Shown here piece by piece: positions 6,561 to 14,750 of a stretch of DNA of 64,000 nt (position 1 is the stretch's first letter; each line of letters starts with the position of its first letter). Source of the DNA: Blautia obeum ATCC 29174 (GTDB taxonomy: Bacteria > Bacillota > Clostridia > Lachnospirales > Lachnospiraceae); NCBI RefSeq assembly GCF_025147765.1, contig NZ_CP102265.1, positions 1,861,001 to 1,925,000 of the forward strand, read 5' to 3'. The notes beneath the pieces were generated by a model. The model was not told where the DNA came from and searched no databases. It saw only the letters and a list, made by a program, of their open reading frames with translations. Made by a program: the position numbers and the translations under genes.

Positions 6561-9454
6561 AAAAAATCATCAAAAAAATTCAGTTAAAGAGAACAACAGT
6601 ACTGTTACTTGTATTTATTCTCATGGCGTTTGTTCTTGTGAGACAGCTGTTTGACCTGCAGATCATCCAGGGTGAGAACTATATAAATGAATTTCAGACA
6701 CGAACAACGAAAACGCGTGTGCTTAAGAGTACAAGAGGAAATATATATGACAAAAACAATAAGCTGATCGCATCGAATGTGTTATCTTATTCTCTTACGT
6801 TTGAGGATAATGGAACTTATGACAGTACCCGGCAGAAAAATCTGACGCTGAACGGGGTGGCTTATAAAGTCCTGAAGATCCTTGCAGAAAACGGCGATCA
6901 GCTGTCGAATTCTTTCCATATTAAGCTGGATAAGGATGGAAACTATGCGTTTGACGTAGAGGAAGGATTTACACTGAGTCGTTTTAAGGCGGATATCTAT
7001 GGACATGCACTGATCGATGACCTGACAGAAGATGAGGCGGCGGCAACGGCAGAAGATATGGTTGCTTATCTCAGTGGAAATAAGGGATTTTCTATCGTAC
7101 TTTATGGAGACGATGCTTATACAGATGAAGAATTAAAAAAATATGGGCTTCCGAAGGAACTTACCAAACAGGAAGTTCTTGATATTGCAATCATGCGGTA
7201 TGAGCTGAGTACGAACAGCTTCCAGAAATATATGGCGGTTACGATTGCAACGAACGTTAGTGAAAGTACAGTTGCAGCAGTTATGGAAAACCAGAATGAA
7301 CTCCAGGGAATCGATGTTCTGGAGGATTCTGTACGTCAGTATGTTGATGACGAGAGCATGGGACCGCTTCTCGGTTATACCGGACGGGCATCATCAGAAG
7401 AGTTGGAAAGTCTTAAGAAAGAAAATCCGGATTATTCCAATGATGCAATTGTAGGTAAAGCCGGTATTGAACAGTATATGGAGCTGGAACTTCAGGGAAA
7501 AGATGGTCAGGAAACGGTAACCGTTGATAATCTTGGAAAAGTACTGAAAATCGATGATAACACAACAGTAGAACCGGTTGCCGGAAATGATGTTTATCTT
7601 TCAGTAGATGCAGACTGGCAGAGTGCGATTTATCAGATCCTGAAACAGCGTGTGGCTGGTATTCTTCTGAATAAGATTGAAGCTGTGAAAGAATACGATT
7701 ATAAAGGCGAAAATGATGCAAGTAGGATTATCATTCCGATTTATGATGTATATAATGCACTGATAGCAAACAGCGTCATCGATATTGATAAATTCAGCAG
7801 AGAAGAAGCTTCGGATACAGAAAAAAATCTTTATGCCAAATTTCAACAAAAGCAGCAGGAAGTTTTTGATACAATAACTAACAGGCTTACAAGTTCTGAT
7901 CCGCCGGCTTACAAAGACGAAAGTACTGAGGTGCAGGAGTATCTTACATATATTTGCGATACAGTGCTCCGGGATACGCTTGGTGTGATCGATAAGAATG
8001 AGGTGGATACATCAGATGCCACTTATCAGGCCTGGGCAAATGATCAGAGCATTAGTCTGAAGGATTATCTGAATTATGCAGCCAGTCAGAACTGGATCGA
8101 TATTTCTGTCATTTCTCCAAAGGGAGAGTATCTTGATTCAGAAGAAATATATCAGGCACTGACTTCCTATATTACAGATTATCTGAAAACAGATACAGGA
8201 TTTTCAAAACTTCTTTATAAATATCTTCTCATGAATGATCAGATTACAGGACAGGATATCTGTCTGGTCCTTTATGAGCAGGGAGTACTGTCAAAAGAAG
8301 ATGATTGTTATGCAAATCTTGCATCGGGTGCCATGTCTGCTTATGATTTTATGATCAATAAGATTTCCAATCTGGAAATTGAACCGGCACAGCTGGCACT
8401 TGCACCTTGTTCTGCATCGGCAGTCATTACCGACGCAAAAACAGGAAAGGTACTTGCCTGTGTATCCTATCCGGGATATGACAATAATCGTCTTAGCAAT
8501 AATATGGATACCAGCTATTATACGAAGCTTGCATTGGACAAGTCCAGTCCTTTCTTTAATAAGGCAACACAGCAGACGACAGCACCTGGTTCTACGCTGA
8601 AGCTTCTTTCGGCGGTTACCGGTATGATGGAAGGCGTGATCGATGATGATACTTATTTTGATTGTACCGGTGAATTTGATCTTGTAACTCCGTCGATTTT
8701 CTGTTGGAACAAGCAGGGACATGGATCGCTGGAGATAACCGGAGCGATTGAACAATCCTGTAACTATTTCTTCAATATGGTTGGTTTCCTTGCTGGTAAA
8801 AATTCAGATGGAGATTTCTCAGAAAATCTCAGTCTTACCAAGCTGCAGAAATATGCTTCGGAATTTAACCTTGATAAGAAAACCGGAATAGAGATTTCAG
8901 AGGCAAGTCCGCATGTTTCGGACAGCAAAGCGGTTCCTTCTTATATTGGACAGGGTAATCATTTGTTTACAACCAGTCAACTGGCACGTTATGCGACAGC
9001 ACTTGCTACATCTGGAACAGTCTATGATCTTTCACTTCTGGATAAAGTTACTGATTCACAGGGTAAGACATTGAAGGAATACGGTTCATCTGTTGTAAAT
9101 CAGATGAGTGATGTTCCGGATAATGTATGGAATGATATTCATGAAGGTATGCGACGGGTGGTTCTGACTCATGAGCAGTTTAATGGACTGGGAGTTACAC
9201 TTTCAGGAAAAACAGGTACCGCCGAGCTGGATATTTATCACCCGAACCATGGCCTTTTCATTGGATATACGACATCTTCAGATACATCTGAGCCGGAGTA
9301 TTCTATTGCAGTGCGAATTGCAAATGGATACACTTCGGGAAATGCATGCCTGACAGCAAATGATATTCTGAAATACATTTATAATCTGGCAGATGAAGAT
9401 ACCATTCTGACTGGCTATGCCTCCAGTGATACCAGTAATACCTCGAACGACTAA
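6545..9454 (+). CDS. mrdA: Penicillin-binding protein 2, elongasome transpeptidase
   Basis: A class B PBP: one membrane anchor (about 17-36), a dimerisation/pedestal region that begins RGNIYDKNNKLIASN, and a transpeptidase domain with all three motifs, STLK at 683-686, SCN at 738-740 and KTGT at 889-892. It crosslinks peptidoglycan during lateral growth in partnership with RodA. At 969 residues it is about 300 longer than E. coli PBP2; the surplus is an acidic, helix-rich insert at about 370-620 between pedestal and catalytic domain. The start is a TTG inside mreD with AGGAAAG upstream; the next ATG would cut into the membrane anchor. Confidence 0.93.
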   Translation: MGIKIKKIIKKIQLKRTTVLLLVFILMAFVLVRQLFDLQIIQGENYINEFQTRTTKTRVLKSTRGNIYDKNNKLIASNVLSYSLTFEDNGTYDSTRQKNLTLNGVAYKVLKILAENGDQLSNSFHIKLDKDGNYAFDVEEGFTLSRFKADIYGHALIDDLTEDEAAATAEDMVAYLSGNKGFSIVLYGDDAYTDEELKKYGLPKELTKQEVLDIAIMRYELSTNSFQKYMAVTIATNVSESTVAAVMENQNELQGIDVLEDSVRQYVDDESMGPLLGYTGRASSEELESLKKENPDYSNDAIVGKAGIEQYMELELQGKDGQETVTVDNLGKVLKIDDNTTVEPVAGNDVYLSVDADWQSAIYQILKQRVAGILLNKIEAVKEYDYKGENDASRIIIPIYDVYNALIANSVIDIDKFSREEASDTEKNLYAKFQQKQQEVFDTITNRLTSSDPPAYKDESTEVQEYLTYICDTVLRDTLGVIDKNEVDTSDATYQAWANDQSISLKDYLNYAASQNWIDISVISPKGEYLDSEEIYQALTSYITDYLKTDTGFSKLLYKYLLMNDQITGQDICLVLYEQGVLSKEDDCYANLASGAMSAYDFMINKISNLEIEPAQLALAPCSASAVITDAKTGKVLACVSYPGYDNNRLSNNMDTSYYTKLALDKSSPFFNKATQQTTAPGSTLKLLSAVTGMMEGVIDDDTYFDCTGEFDLVTPSIFCWNKQGHGSLEITGAIEQSCNYFFNMVGFLAGKNSDGDFSENLSLTKLQKYASEFNLDKKTGIEISEASPHVSDSKAVPSYIGQGNHLFTTSQLARYATALATSGTVYDLSLLDKVTDSQGKTLKEYGSSVVNQMSDVPDNVWNDIHEGMRRVVLTHEQFNGLGVTLSGKTGTAELDIYHPNHGLFIGYTTSSDTSEPEYSIAVRIANGYTSGNACLTANDILKYIYNLADEDTILTGYASSDTSNTSND

Positions 9455-9458
9455 CCAT

Positions 9459-9483
9459 ATACAGCAGTCTCTGGCTGCTGTAT
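9459..9483 (+). other. Hairpin between mrdA and minD
   Basis: ATACAGCAG (9459-9467) pairs perfectly with CTGCTGTAT (9475-9483) over 7 bases. There is no T tract after it, so it is more likely an RNA processing or stability hairpin than a full terminator. Confidence 0.6.
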
Positions 9484-9542
9484 AGCAAAACCACATAAGA
9501 GAATACCAGAAGTCTGGAAATATCTATGAGGAGGAAAATAAA

Positions 9543-10331
9543 ATGGGAGAAGTCATTGTAGTAACATCCGGAAAAGGAGGTGTGGGTAAAACAACCACAG
9601 TTGCCAATATCGGAACGGGACTTGCGATGCTTAACAAAAAAACAGTTGTAGTGGATACGGATATAGGCCTTCGTAATCTGGATGTGATCCTTGGCCTGGA
9701 GAACCGGATTGTGTATAATCTGGTGGATGTTATCAATGGAAGCTGCAGAATGAAACAGGCATTGATCAAGGACAGACGTTATCCGGATCTTTTTCTTCTG
9801 CCTTCGGCACAGACCAAAGATAAATCGGCAGTGTCTCCTGAGCAGATGATCAAACTCACAGATGAGCTCAGAGAAGAATTCGATTATGTATTGCTGGATT
9901 GCCCTGCGGGAATTGAACAGGGGTTCCGCAATGCGATTGCCGGAGCTGATAAGGCAATCGTTGTCACAACTCCGGAAGTTTCTGCAATTCGCGATGCGGA
10001 TCGTATCATAGGGCTTCTTGAAGCTTCTGATTTGAGAGATATTCATCTGATCATCAATCGCCTGCGACCGGATATGATTGCCAGGGGCGATATGATGTCA
10101 GTGGATGATGTGACGGAAATTCTTGCGGTAAATCTCCTTGGTACGATTCTGGATGATGAGCAGATTGTGATTGCGGCCAATCAGGGTGAACCCCTTTCCG
10201 GTCAGAAATCGCAGGCAGAAGAAGAGTACCGTAATATCTGCCGGCGCCTTCTTGGTGAGGAAGTTCCGTTTGTGGAACTGCAGCAAAAGAAAGGCATGCT
10301 GAAAAGATTAAGTGAGATTTTTCATAAATAA
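9543..10331 (+). CDS. minD: Septum site-determining ATPase MinD
   Basis: A 262-residue ParA/MinD ATPase with the deviant Walker A GKGGVGKTT at 10-18, switch regions DTDIGLRNLD and DCPAGIEQGF, and a C-terminal amphipathic helix (KKGMLKRLSEIFHK) that binds the membrane. With MinE it keeps the division septum at midcell by presenting MinC. The GAGGAGG ribosome site lies eight bases before the ATG. minC is not next to it, although in related Clostridia minC normally lies between mrdA and minD; here only 88 bases separate those genes. Confidence 0.95.
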   Translation: MGEVIVVTSGKGGVGKTTTVANIGTGLAMLNKKTVVVDTDIGLRNLDVILGLENRIVYNLVDVINGSCRMKQALIKDRRYPDLFLLPSAQTKDKSAVSPEQMIKLTDELREEFDYVLLDCPAGIEQGFRNAIAGADKAIVVTTPEVSAIRDADRIIGLLEASDLRDIHLIINRLRPDMIARGDMMSVDDVTEILAVNLLGTILDDEQIVIAANQGEPLSGQKSQAEEEYRNICRRLLGEEVPFVELQQKKGMLKRLSEIFHK

Positions 10332-10364
10332 CAGGATTTTTTTCTGTTAAAGGAGGGGATTTCA

Positions 10365-10619
10365 GTGAAATCTTTTAGTCAGATAAAAGGTCGGTCTGCG
10401 GAATATGCCAGAAACAGAATAAAACTTCTACTGGTATCCGAACGTATCGACTGCTCTCCGCAAATGATAAGCATGTTGAAAAATGATTTGATTCATACGG
10501 TAAAAAAATATATCTCCATAGATGAAAAACAGGTGACTGTGCAGATCACACAGGAACCACCGGTTATCCATGCGAAGATACCCGTATGCTCCAAAAAGGA
10601 ACAAAGGACAAAATGTTAA
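10365..10619 (+). CDS. minE: Cell division topological specificity factor MinE
   Basis: An 84-residue protein matching MinE: N-terminal MinD-contact segment with RNRIKLLLVSERIDCSPQMI, then the dimerisation beta strand region KYISIDEKQVTVQI. MinE stimulates the MinD ATPase and drives its redistribution. Start is GTG at 10365, with AAAGGAGGGG eight bases upstream. Its stop overlaps the rodA start. Confidence 0.9.
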   Translation: MKSFSQIKGRSAEYARNRIKLLLVSERIDCSPQMISMLKNDLIHTVKKYISIDEKQVTVQITQEPPVIHAKIPVCSKKEQRTKC

Positions 10620-11773
10620 AACAGTATAAATTACGATTTTATAATTTCAGACTGGTAATTTTTCTTCTGGCGATCAGTGTGATCGGAATCGTTCTTGTGG
10701 GAAGTGCGAGGGAAGATCTGAAATCCAAACAGCTTGTGGGTGTGATTCTTGGTCTGATCATTATGGTTATTCTGTCATTGATGGATTATTCCTGGATTTC
10801 AAATTTCCAGTGGATCATGTATGGCGCAAATATTGTGCTTTTGCTGATCGTACGACTTTTTGGTGATTCTGCCAATGGTGCGGCACGTTGGATTGATTTT
10901 GGATTTATCCGTTTTCAGCCGACGGAGCTGTCGAAAATTATTATCATACTATTTTTTGCCAGGTTCTTTATGGATCATGAAGAAGATCTGAATACATTCA
11001 AAACACTGGCAAAATCAGTGATTCTTCTGGCAATTCCGCTGTTTCTGATTTATGAACAGCCGGATATGAAAAACACACTTATGCTTCTGGCTGTATTTTG
11101 CATCCTGATTTATATTGCAGGGCTCAGTTATAAGATCATCGGAGGAATGTTTCTGATCATTATTCCATTGGCAATTATTTTTGTATCGATCGTGGTACAG
11201 CCGGATCAGAAACTGATCAAAGACTATCAGAGAAAACGTATCATGGCATTTTTGTATCCTGAGAATGAAGAGTACAGTGATGATATTGAACAGCAAAATA
11301 ACTCCAAAACAGCAATTGCTTCGGGAGAACTGATAGGAAAAAAACTGTCTGGTGATAAAGAAGTTGCATCTGTAAATGATGGTAATTTTGTGTCTGAAAA
11401 TCAGACAGACTTTATTTTTGCGGTAGCCGGTGAGGAATACGGATTTATGGGATGCTGTAGTATTGTAATCCTGTTACTGGCGATTTCTGTGGAATGTATC
11501 CGGATGAGCCTGCGGGCAAAAGACTTGTCCGGAAAGATCATATGTTGTGGTATGGCAAGTATCATATCGTTGCAGAGCTTCCTGAATATATGCGTGGCTA
11601 CGGGAATCGCGCCAAATACCGGTACACCGCTTCCATTTGTCAGTTATGGACTTACGTCACTGATCAGTCTTTATATCGGGATGGGTATGGTATTGAATGT
11701 CGGACTTCAGAGCAGCGCATACAATAAAGAAATCCGAAGAAAAGCAATTGACCAGAAAGAGGACTATTTATGA
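10613..11773 (+). CDS. rodA: SEDS-family glycosyltransferase RodA/FtsW
   Basis: A 386-residue protein with about ten membrane segments and the SEDS signatures GSANGAARWI-like GDSANGAARWIDFGFIRFQPTE and, near the end, NICVATGIAPNTGTPLPFVSYG. It polymerises lipid II glycan strands together with PBP2. Context (mreBCD, PBP2) favours RodA over FtsW. ATG at 10613 is chosen because it overlaps the minE stop and has AAAGGAC close by; an in-frame ATG at 10586 would lie deep in minE. The last four bases overlap the next gene. Confidence 0.9.
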   Translation: MLKQYKLRFYNFRLVIFLLAISVIGIVLVGSAREDLKSKQLVGVILGLIIMVILSLMDYSWISNFQWIMYGANIVLLLIVRLFGDSANGAARWIDFGFIRFQPTELSKIIIILFFARFFMDHEEDLNTFKTLAKSVILLAIPLFLIYEQPDMKNTLMLLAVFCILIYIAGLSYKIIGGMFLIIIPLAIIFVSIVVQPDQKLIKDYQRKRIMAFLYPENEEYSDDIEQQNNSKTAIASGELIGKKLSGDKEVASVNDGNFVSENQTDFIFAVAGEEYGFMGCCSIVILLLAISVECIRMSLRAKDLSGKIICCGMASIISLQSFLNICVATGIAPNTGTPLPFVSYGLTSLISLYIGMGMVLNVGLQSSAYNKEIRRKAIDQKEDYL

Positions 11774-12903
11774 CAAAACAACAAAAAGGTAAAACATCTG
11801 CAGGTCAGCAGAGAAGGTCGGCACGTCCGGAACAGATGCATGCTTCCCGACAGCATTCACAGAAACGTTCATCAAAAAGTTCAGCGAGAATACGACGTAT
11901 GCGTAAAAAGAGAATGAAAAATACAATTCTTCTGATTGCATTGCTGCTGATTCTGGTATGTGGTGCAGGAGGACTGTTTTATATGCTGCGGGGCGGAATA
12001 GGTTCCGAACCGGTAATGGCTTACAGTACAGACAGAGAGTTTCAGCATCAGAAGATTTCAGGAATAAGTCAGAGAGCAGATGCATTTGCAGCTGATCTTT
12101 GTGTGGTGACTGGTGATCAGACACTGGATTCTGTTTCGCTGGAACAGGCTCAGAAGGGAGTTCTGCTGGATCTTAAAGATAAATCCGTTTTATATGCCAA
12201 GGGAGCCTATGATAAAGTTTATCCTGCAAGTATTACGAAAATTATAACTGCGCTTCTTGCTTTCAAAAACAGTAATATGGATGATGTTGTAACGATCACA
12301 CAGGAAAATATCACTCTTGAGGAAGGATCACAGGTAGTTGGTTTTCAGGTGGGTGATCAGGTGACGATGGATCAGCTTGTGCACTGCCTTCTGGTTTATT
12401 CCGGAAATGATGCGGCATCTGCGATTGCGACTCATGTGGGTGGCTCTACAGAAAACTTTGTTGCAATGATGAATGAATATGCAGCGCAGCTTGGATGTAC
12501 AGGAACACATTTTACAAATCCACATGGTCTGCAGGACGAAAATCATTATACAACACCGTACGATATCTATCTCATGTTGAAAGAAGCATTGAAATATCCG
12601 GAATTCACGGAAATTACACAGCTTCCGAGTTATACAGTTACATTCCAGCACAGTGACGGCTCTGAAGATAGTGTGTCACTTACTGCGACGGATCATTATC
12701 TGACAGGTGAGGCAAATGCTCCAAAAGGAGTAACGGTTCTTGGCGGAAAGACCGGAACGACAAGCAGCGCAGGAAACTGTCTGGCATTGCTCTGTCAGAA
12801 TTCATATGGGGAACCATATGTTTCAATTGTTATGGGGGCTTCTACAAAAGAACTTCTTTATCAGCAGATGACATCCCTCCTTGAAAATATAAACACAGTA
12901 TAA
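11770..12903 (+). CDS. D-alanyl-D-alanine carboxypeptidase (S11 family)
   Basis: A 377-residue low-molecular-weight penicillin-binding protein: a strongly basic N-terminal tail of about 48 residues, one membrane segment (about 51-72) and an S11 peptidase domain with SITK at 154-157, SGN at 211-213 and KTGT at 327-330. It trims the terminal D-Ala from stem peptides and so limits crosslinking. It is anchored by its N-terminus; the C-terminal amphipathic domain of classical DacA is missing. ATGA overlap with rodA shows it belongs to the same transcript. Confidence 0.92.
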   Translation: MTKQQKGKTSAGQQRRSARPEQMHASRQHSQKRSSKSSARIRRMRKKRMKNTILLIALLLILVCGAGGLFYMLRGGIGSEPVMAYSTDREFQHQKISGISQRADAFAADLCVVTGDQTLDSVSLEQAQKGVLLDLKDKSVLYAKGAYDKVYPASITKIITALLAFKNSNMDDVVTITQENITLEEGSQVVGFQVGDQVTMDQLVHCLLVYSGNDAASAIATHVGGSTENFVAMMNEYAAQLGCTGTHFTNPHGLQDENHYTTPYDIYLMLKEALKYPEFTEITQLPSYTVTFQHSDGSEDSVSLTATDHYLTGEANAPKGVTVLGGKTGTTSSAGNCLALLCQNSYGEPYVSIVMGASTKELLYQQMTSLLENINTV

Positions 12904-12955
12904 GCGAGAATGTTCAGACTGTTTGGAAAAAGTGACAAAAAAATCCAAATTACTC

Positions 12956-12984
12956 TTGAATTTTAAAACAAGTTGCACTATAAT
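12956..12984 (+). promoter_or_regulatory. Sigma-A-type promoter of the P-loop gene
   Basis: TTGAAT (12956-12961), 17 bases, TATAAT (12979-12984). A leader of about 55 bases precedes the ATG at 13049. Confidence 0.75.
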
Positions 12985-13048
12985 ATTAACCATATTCAAC
13001 ATCGTTTTTATTCAAAAATTATATATTGTGTCTAAGGAGGAAAACAGC

Positions 13049-13468
13049 ATGGTTGAACTGATCGTAGGAAAGAAAGGCAAAGGCAAAACAAAAGTACTGT
13101 TAGACAAAGTGAACGGCGCAATTAAAGAGGCAAATGGCAGCATTGTTTACTTAGACAAAAGCACAAAACATATGTATGAACTGAACAACAAAGTTCGTCT
13201 GATCGATGTATCTGTATATCCGATTAAGAATGCAGATGAGTTTGTTGGATTTGTATGTGGTATTATTTCACAGGATCATGACCTTGAGCAGGTTTATCTT
13301 GACAGTTTTCTTACAACGGCCAAACTGGAAGGCAAAGACGTTACAGGTACACTGGAGCAGCTGAATGCTGTAGGTGAGAAATTTAATGTTAAATTTGTCG
13401 TTAGTATGTCCCTGGATAAAGAAGAGATTCCGGAATCCTTACAGGATAAGATCGTAACTGCTTTATAA
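13049..13468 (+). CDS. Small P-loop NTP-binding protein of unknown role
   Basis: A 139-residue protein that opens with a Walker A motif GKKGKGKTK (residues 8-16) after one beta strand, MVELIV. The remainder has IVYLDKS (possible Walker B-like strand), and VYLDSFL and FVVSMSLD strands, so it may be a minimal P-loop domain without a partner domain. ATG at 13049 is fixed by AAGGAGG eight bases upstream; the frame extends upstream without a ribosome site. It has its own promoter and terminator, so it is a single-gene unit between the shape cluster and the L21 operon. Function is not known; related proteins are sometimes labelled PilT-like without good reason. Confidence 0.75.
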   Translation: MVELIVGKKGKGKTKVLLDKVNGAIKEANGSIVYLDKSTKHMYELNNKVRLIDVSVYPIKNADEFVGFVCGIISQDHDLEQVYLDSFLTTAKLEGKDVTGTLEQLNAVGEKFNVKFVVSMSLDKEEIPESLQDKIVTAL

Positions 13469-13540
13469 AAAGTAAAAAAGAATCTGGGATCAGTCTTTTT
13501 GGACTAATTTGGACAAGAATTACATAAGATGGGGTAATCA

Positions 13541-13572
13541 AGGGATTCTGTTGGGGGACAGAATCCCTTTTT
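13541..13572 (+). terminator. Terminator of the P-loop gene
   Basis: AGGGATTCTG (13541-13550) pairs perfectly with CAGAATCCCT (13559-13568), followed by TTTTG. Confidence 0.85.
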
Positions 13573-13625
13573 GTAGGGAAACCTTCATAAAACATATAAA
13601 ATTTTTAAAAAATATTTTATTTCTC

Positions 13626-13654
13626 TTGACGAGTACAAAAAACCATGCTACTAT
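13626..13654 (+). promoter_or_regulatory. Promoter of the rplU-prp-rpmA operon
   Basis: TTGACG (13626-13631), a 17-base spacer and TACTAT (13649-13654). Transcription would start near 13661, at the front of the L21 leader. Confidence 0.75.
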
Positions 13655-13660
13655 ATAGCA

Positions 13661-13735
13661 GATGCCGCACAGAGAGGTTTAAGAGCATGAGTTGGAACTC
13701 ATTCCACCATATCTGGCGAGTAAAGTTTATAGGAG
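13661..13735 (+). ncRNA. L21 ribosomal-protein leader RNA
   Basis: The 75 bases between the promoter and the rplU ribosome site match in position and character the L21 leader of Firmicutes: a purine-rich GCACAGAGAGGTTTAAGAG segment, a hairpin GAGTTGGAACTC, and ATCTGGCGAGTAAAG before AGGAGG. In this family the leader is thought to bind L21 or a partner and give feedback control. Assignment rests on position and motif memory; a covariance-model match was not run. Confidence 0.65.
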
Positions 13736-13744
13736 GTGCCACAG

Positions 13745-14050
13745 ATGTACGCAATTATTGCAACAGGTGGTAAACAGTACAAAGTTGCCGAGGGCGACGT
13801 AATCAGAGTTGAAAAGCTCGGTGTTGAAGCTGGTGAAACCGTTACTTTTGATAACGTTCTTGCAGTTAGCAATGAAGGTTTAAAAGTTGGAGCTGACGTA
13901 GCTAATGCCAGTGTTACCGCTTCTGTAGTTGAAAACGGAAAGGCTAAAAAAGTTATCGTTTACAAATACAAAAGAAAAACTGGATATCACAAGAAAAACG
14001 GTCACAGACAGCAGTTTACAAAAGTTAAAATCGAAAAGATCAACGCTTAA
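13745..14050 (+). CDS. rplU: 50S ribosomal protein L21
   Basis: A 101-residue bL21 with the family opening MYAIIATGGKQYKVAEGD and the rRNA-binding basic tail KYKRKTGYHKKNGHRQ. ATG at 13745 is chosen because AGGAGG lies eight bases upstream; an in-frame GTG at 13736 overlaps that site. First gene of the rplU-prp-rpmA operon under the L21 leader. Confidence 0.98.
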   Translation: MYAIIATGGKQYKVAEGDVIRVEKLGVEAGETVTFDNVLAVSNEGLKVGADVANASVTASVVENGKAKKVIVYKYKRKTGYHKKNGHRQQFTKVKIEKINA

Positions 14051-14062
14051 TCTGGTGTTTGC

Positions 14063-14383
14063 ATGATTACAGTGACAGTCAGTAAGAAGAACAATTCATA
14101 TGTCAGTTTTACATCCAAAGGGCATGCCGGATATGCAGAAGAGGGATACGACATTATATGTGCCGCTGTCTCTGCTCTGATAATCAATACGGTGAATTCC
14201 CTGGAACAGCTGACAGGAGATCAGATTCAGGCAGAAGAGAGTGATGGATTTGTTTCTTTCTCTTTCATGAAACCTGTTACAAAAGAGGGAACTCTTTTGA
14301 TGGATTCTCTTGTTCTCGGACTGACAGAAATTGAGAATAGTTATTCTAAACGTTATTTAAAAGTAAAAGTCAGGGAGGTGTAA
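14063..14383 (+). CDS. prp: Ribosomal-processing cysteine protease Prp
   Basis: A 106-residue protein with the Prp catalytic pair: His in KGHAGYAEEGYD (about residue 21) and Cys in DIICAAVSALI (about residue 33). Prp removes the short N-terminal extension of L27, which is encoded directly downstream and carries the cleavage signal. The gene sits between rplU and rpmA exactly as in Staphylococcus, Bacillus relatives and Clostridia. Its stop is eight bases before the rpmA start. Confidence 0.93.
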   Translation: MITVTVSKKNNSYVSFTSKGHAGYAEEGYDIICAAVSALIINTVNSLEQLTGDQIQAEESDGFVSFSFMKPVTKEGTLLMDSLVLGLTEIENSYSKRYLKVKVREV

Positions 14384-14387
14384 CGAC

Positions 14388-14675
14388 ATGATGAAAATGA
14401 ACCTTCAGTTATTCGCACATAAAAAAGGTGTTGGTTCTACAAAGAACGGCCGTGACTCCGAATCCAAGAGATTAGGTGCCAAAAGAGCAGACGGACAGTT
14501 TGTTAAAGCTGGAAACATCCTTTACAGACAGCGTGGAACAAAGATTCACCCAGGTGAAAATGTAGGCTGTGGTAAAGATTATACATTATTTGCACTGACA
14601 GATGGTGTAGTAAGATTCACCAGAAAAGGACGCGATAAGAAACAGGTTTCTATCGTTCCTGTAGAGGCAGAATAA
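14388..14675 (+). CDS. rpmA: 50S ribosomal protein L27 with Prp-cleaved leader
   Basis: A 95-residue bL27. The N-terminus MMKMNLQLFAHKKG contains the extension typical of Firmicutes, with the Prp cut after LQLF so that mature L27 starts AHKKG, the segment that reaches the peptidyl-transferase centre. The rest follows the family (GSTKNGRDSESKRLG, GNILYRQRGTKIHPG). GGGAGGTG precedes the tandem ATG codons at 14388 and 14391; either could serve as start. Confidence 0.98.
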   Translation: MMKMNLQLFAHKKGVGSTKNGRDSESKRLGAKRADGQFVKAGNILYRQRGTKIHPGENVGCGKDYTLFALTDGVVRFTRKGRDKKQVSIVPVEAE

Positions 14676-14689
14676 TCAAGTTCAGCGTG

Positions 14690-14723
14690 AGGCTTCAAAT
14701 CGTTCAGGTTTGGAGCCTTTCTT
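14690..14723 (+). terminator. Terminator after rpmA
   Basis: AGGCTTCAAA (14690-14699) pairs with TTTGGAGCCT (14709-14718) with one G-U wobble, followed by TTCTTTAG. It may only partly separate rpmA from obgE, which starts 28 bases later. Confidence 0.7.
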
Positions 14724-14750
14724 TAGATTTAAAATAAAAAGGAGCGACAT

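Noticed and set aside
9303..10046. 247-codon minus-strand frame across the mrdA end and minD
   Set aside because: It overlaps two conserved genes and shows no recognisable domain; a shadow frame.
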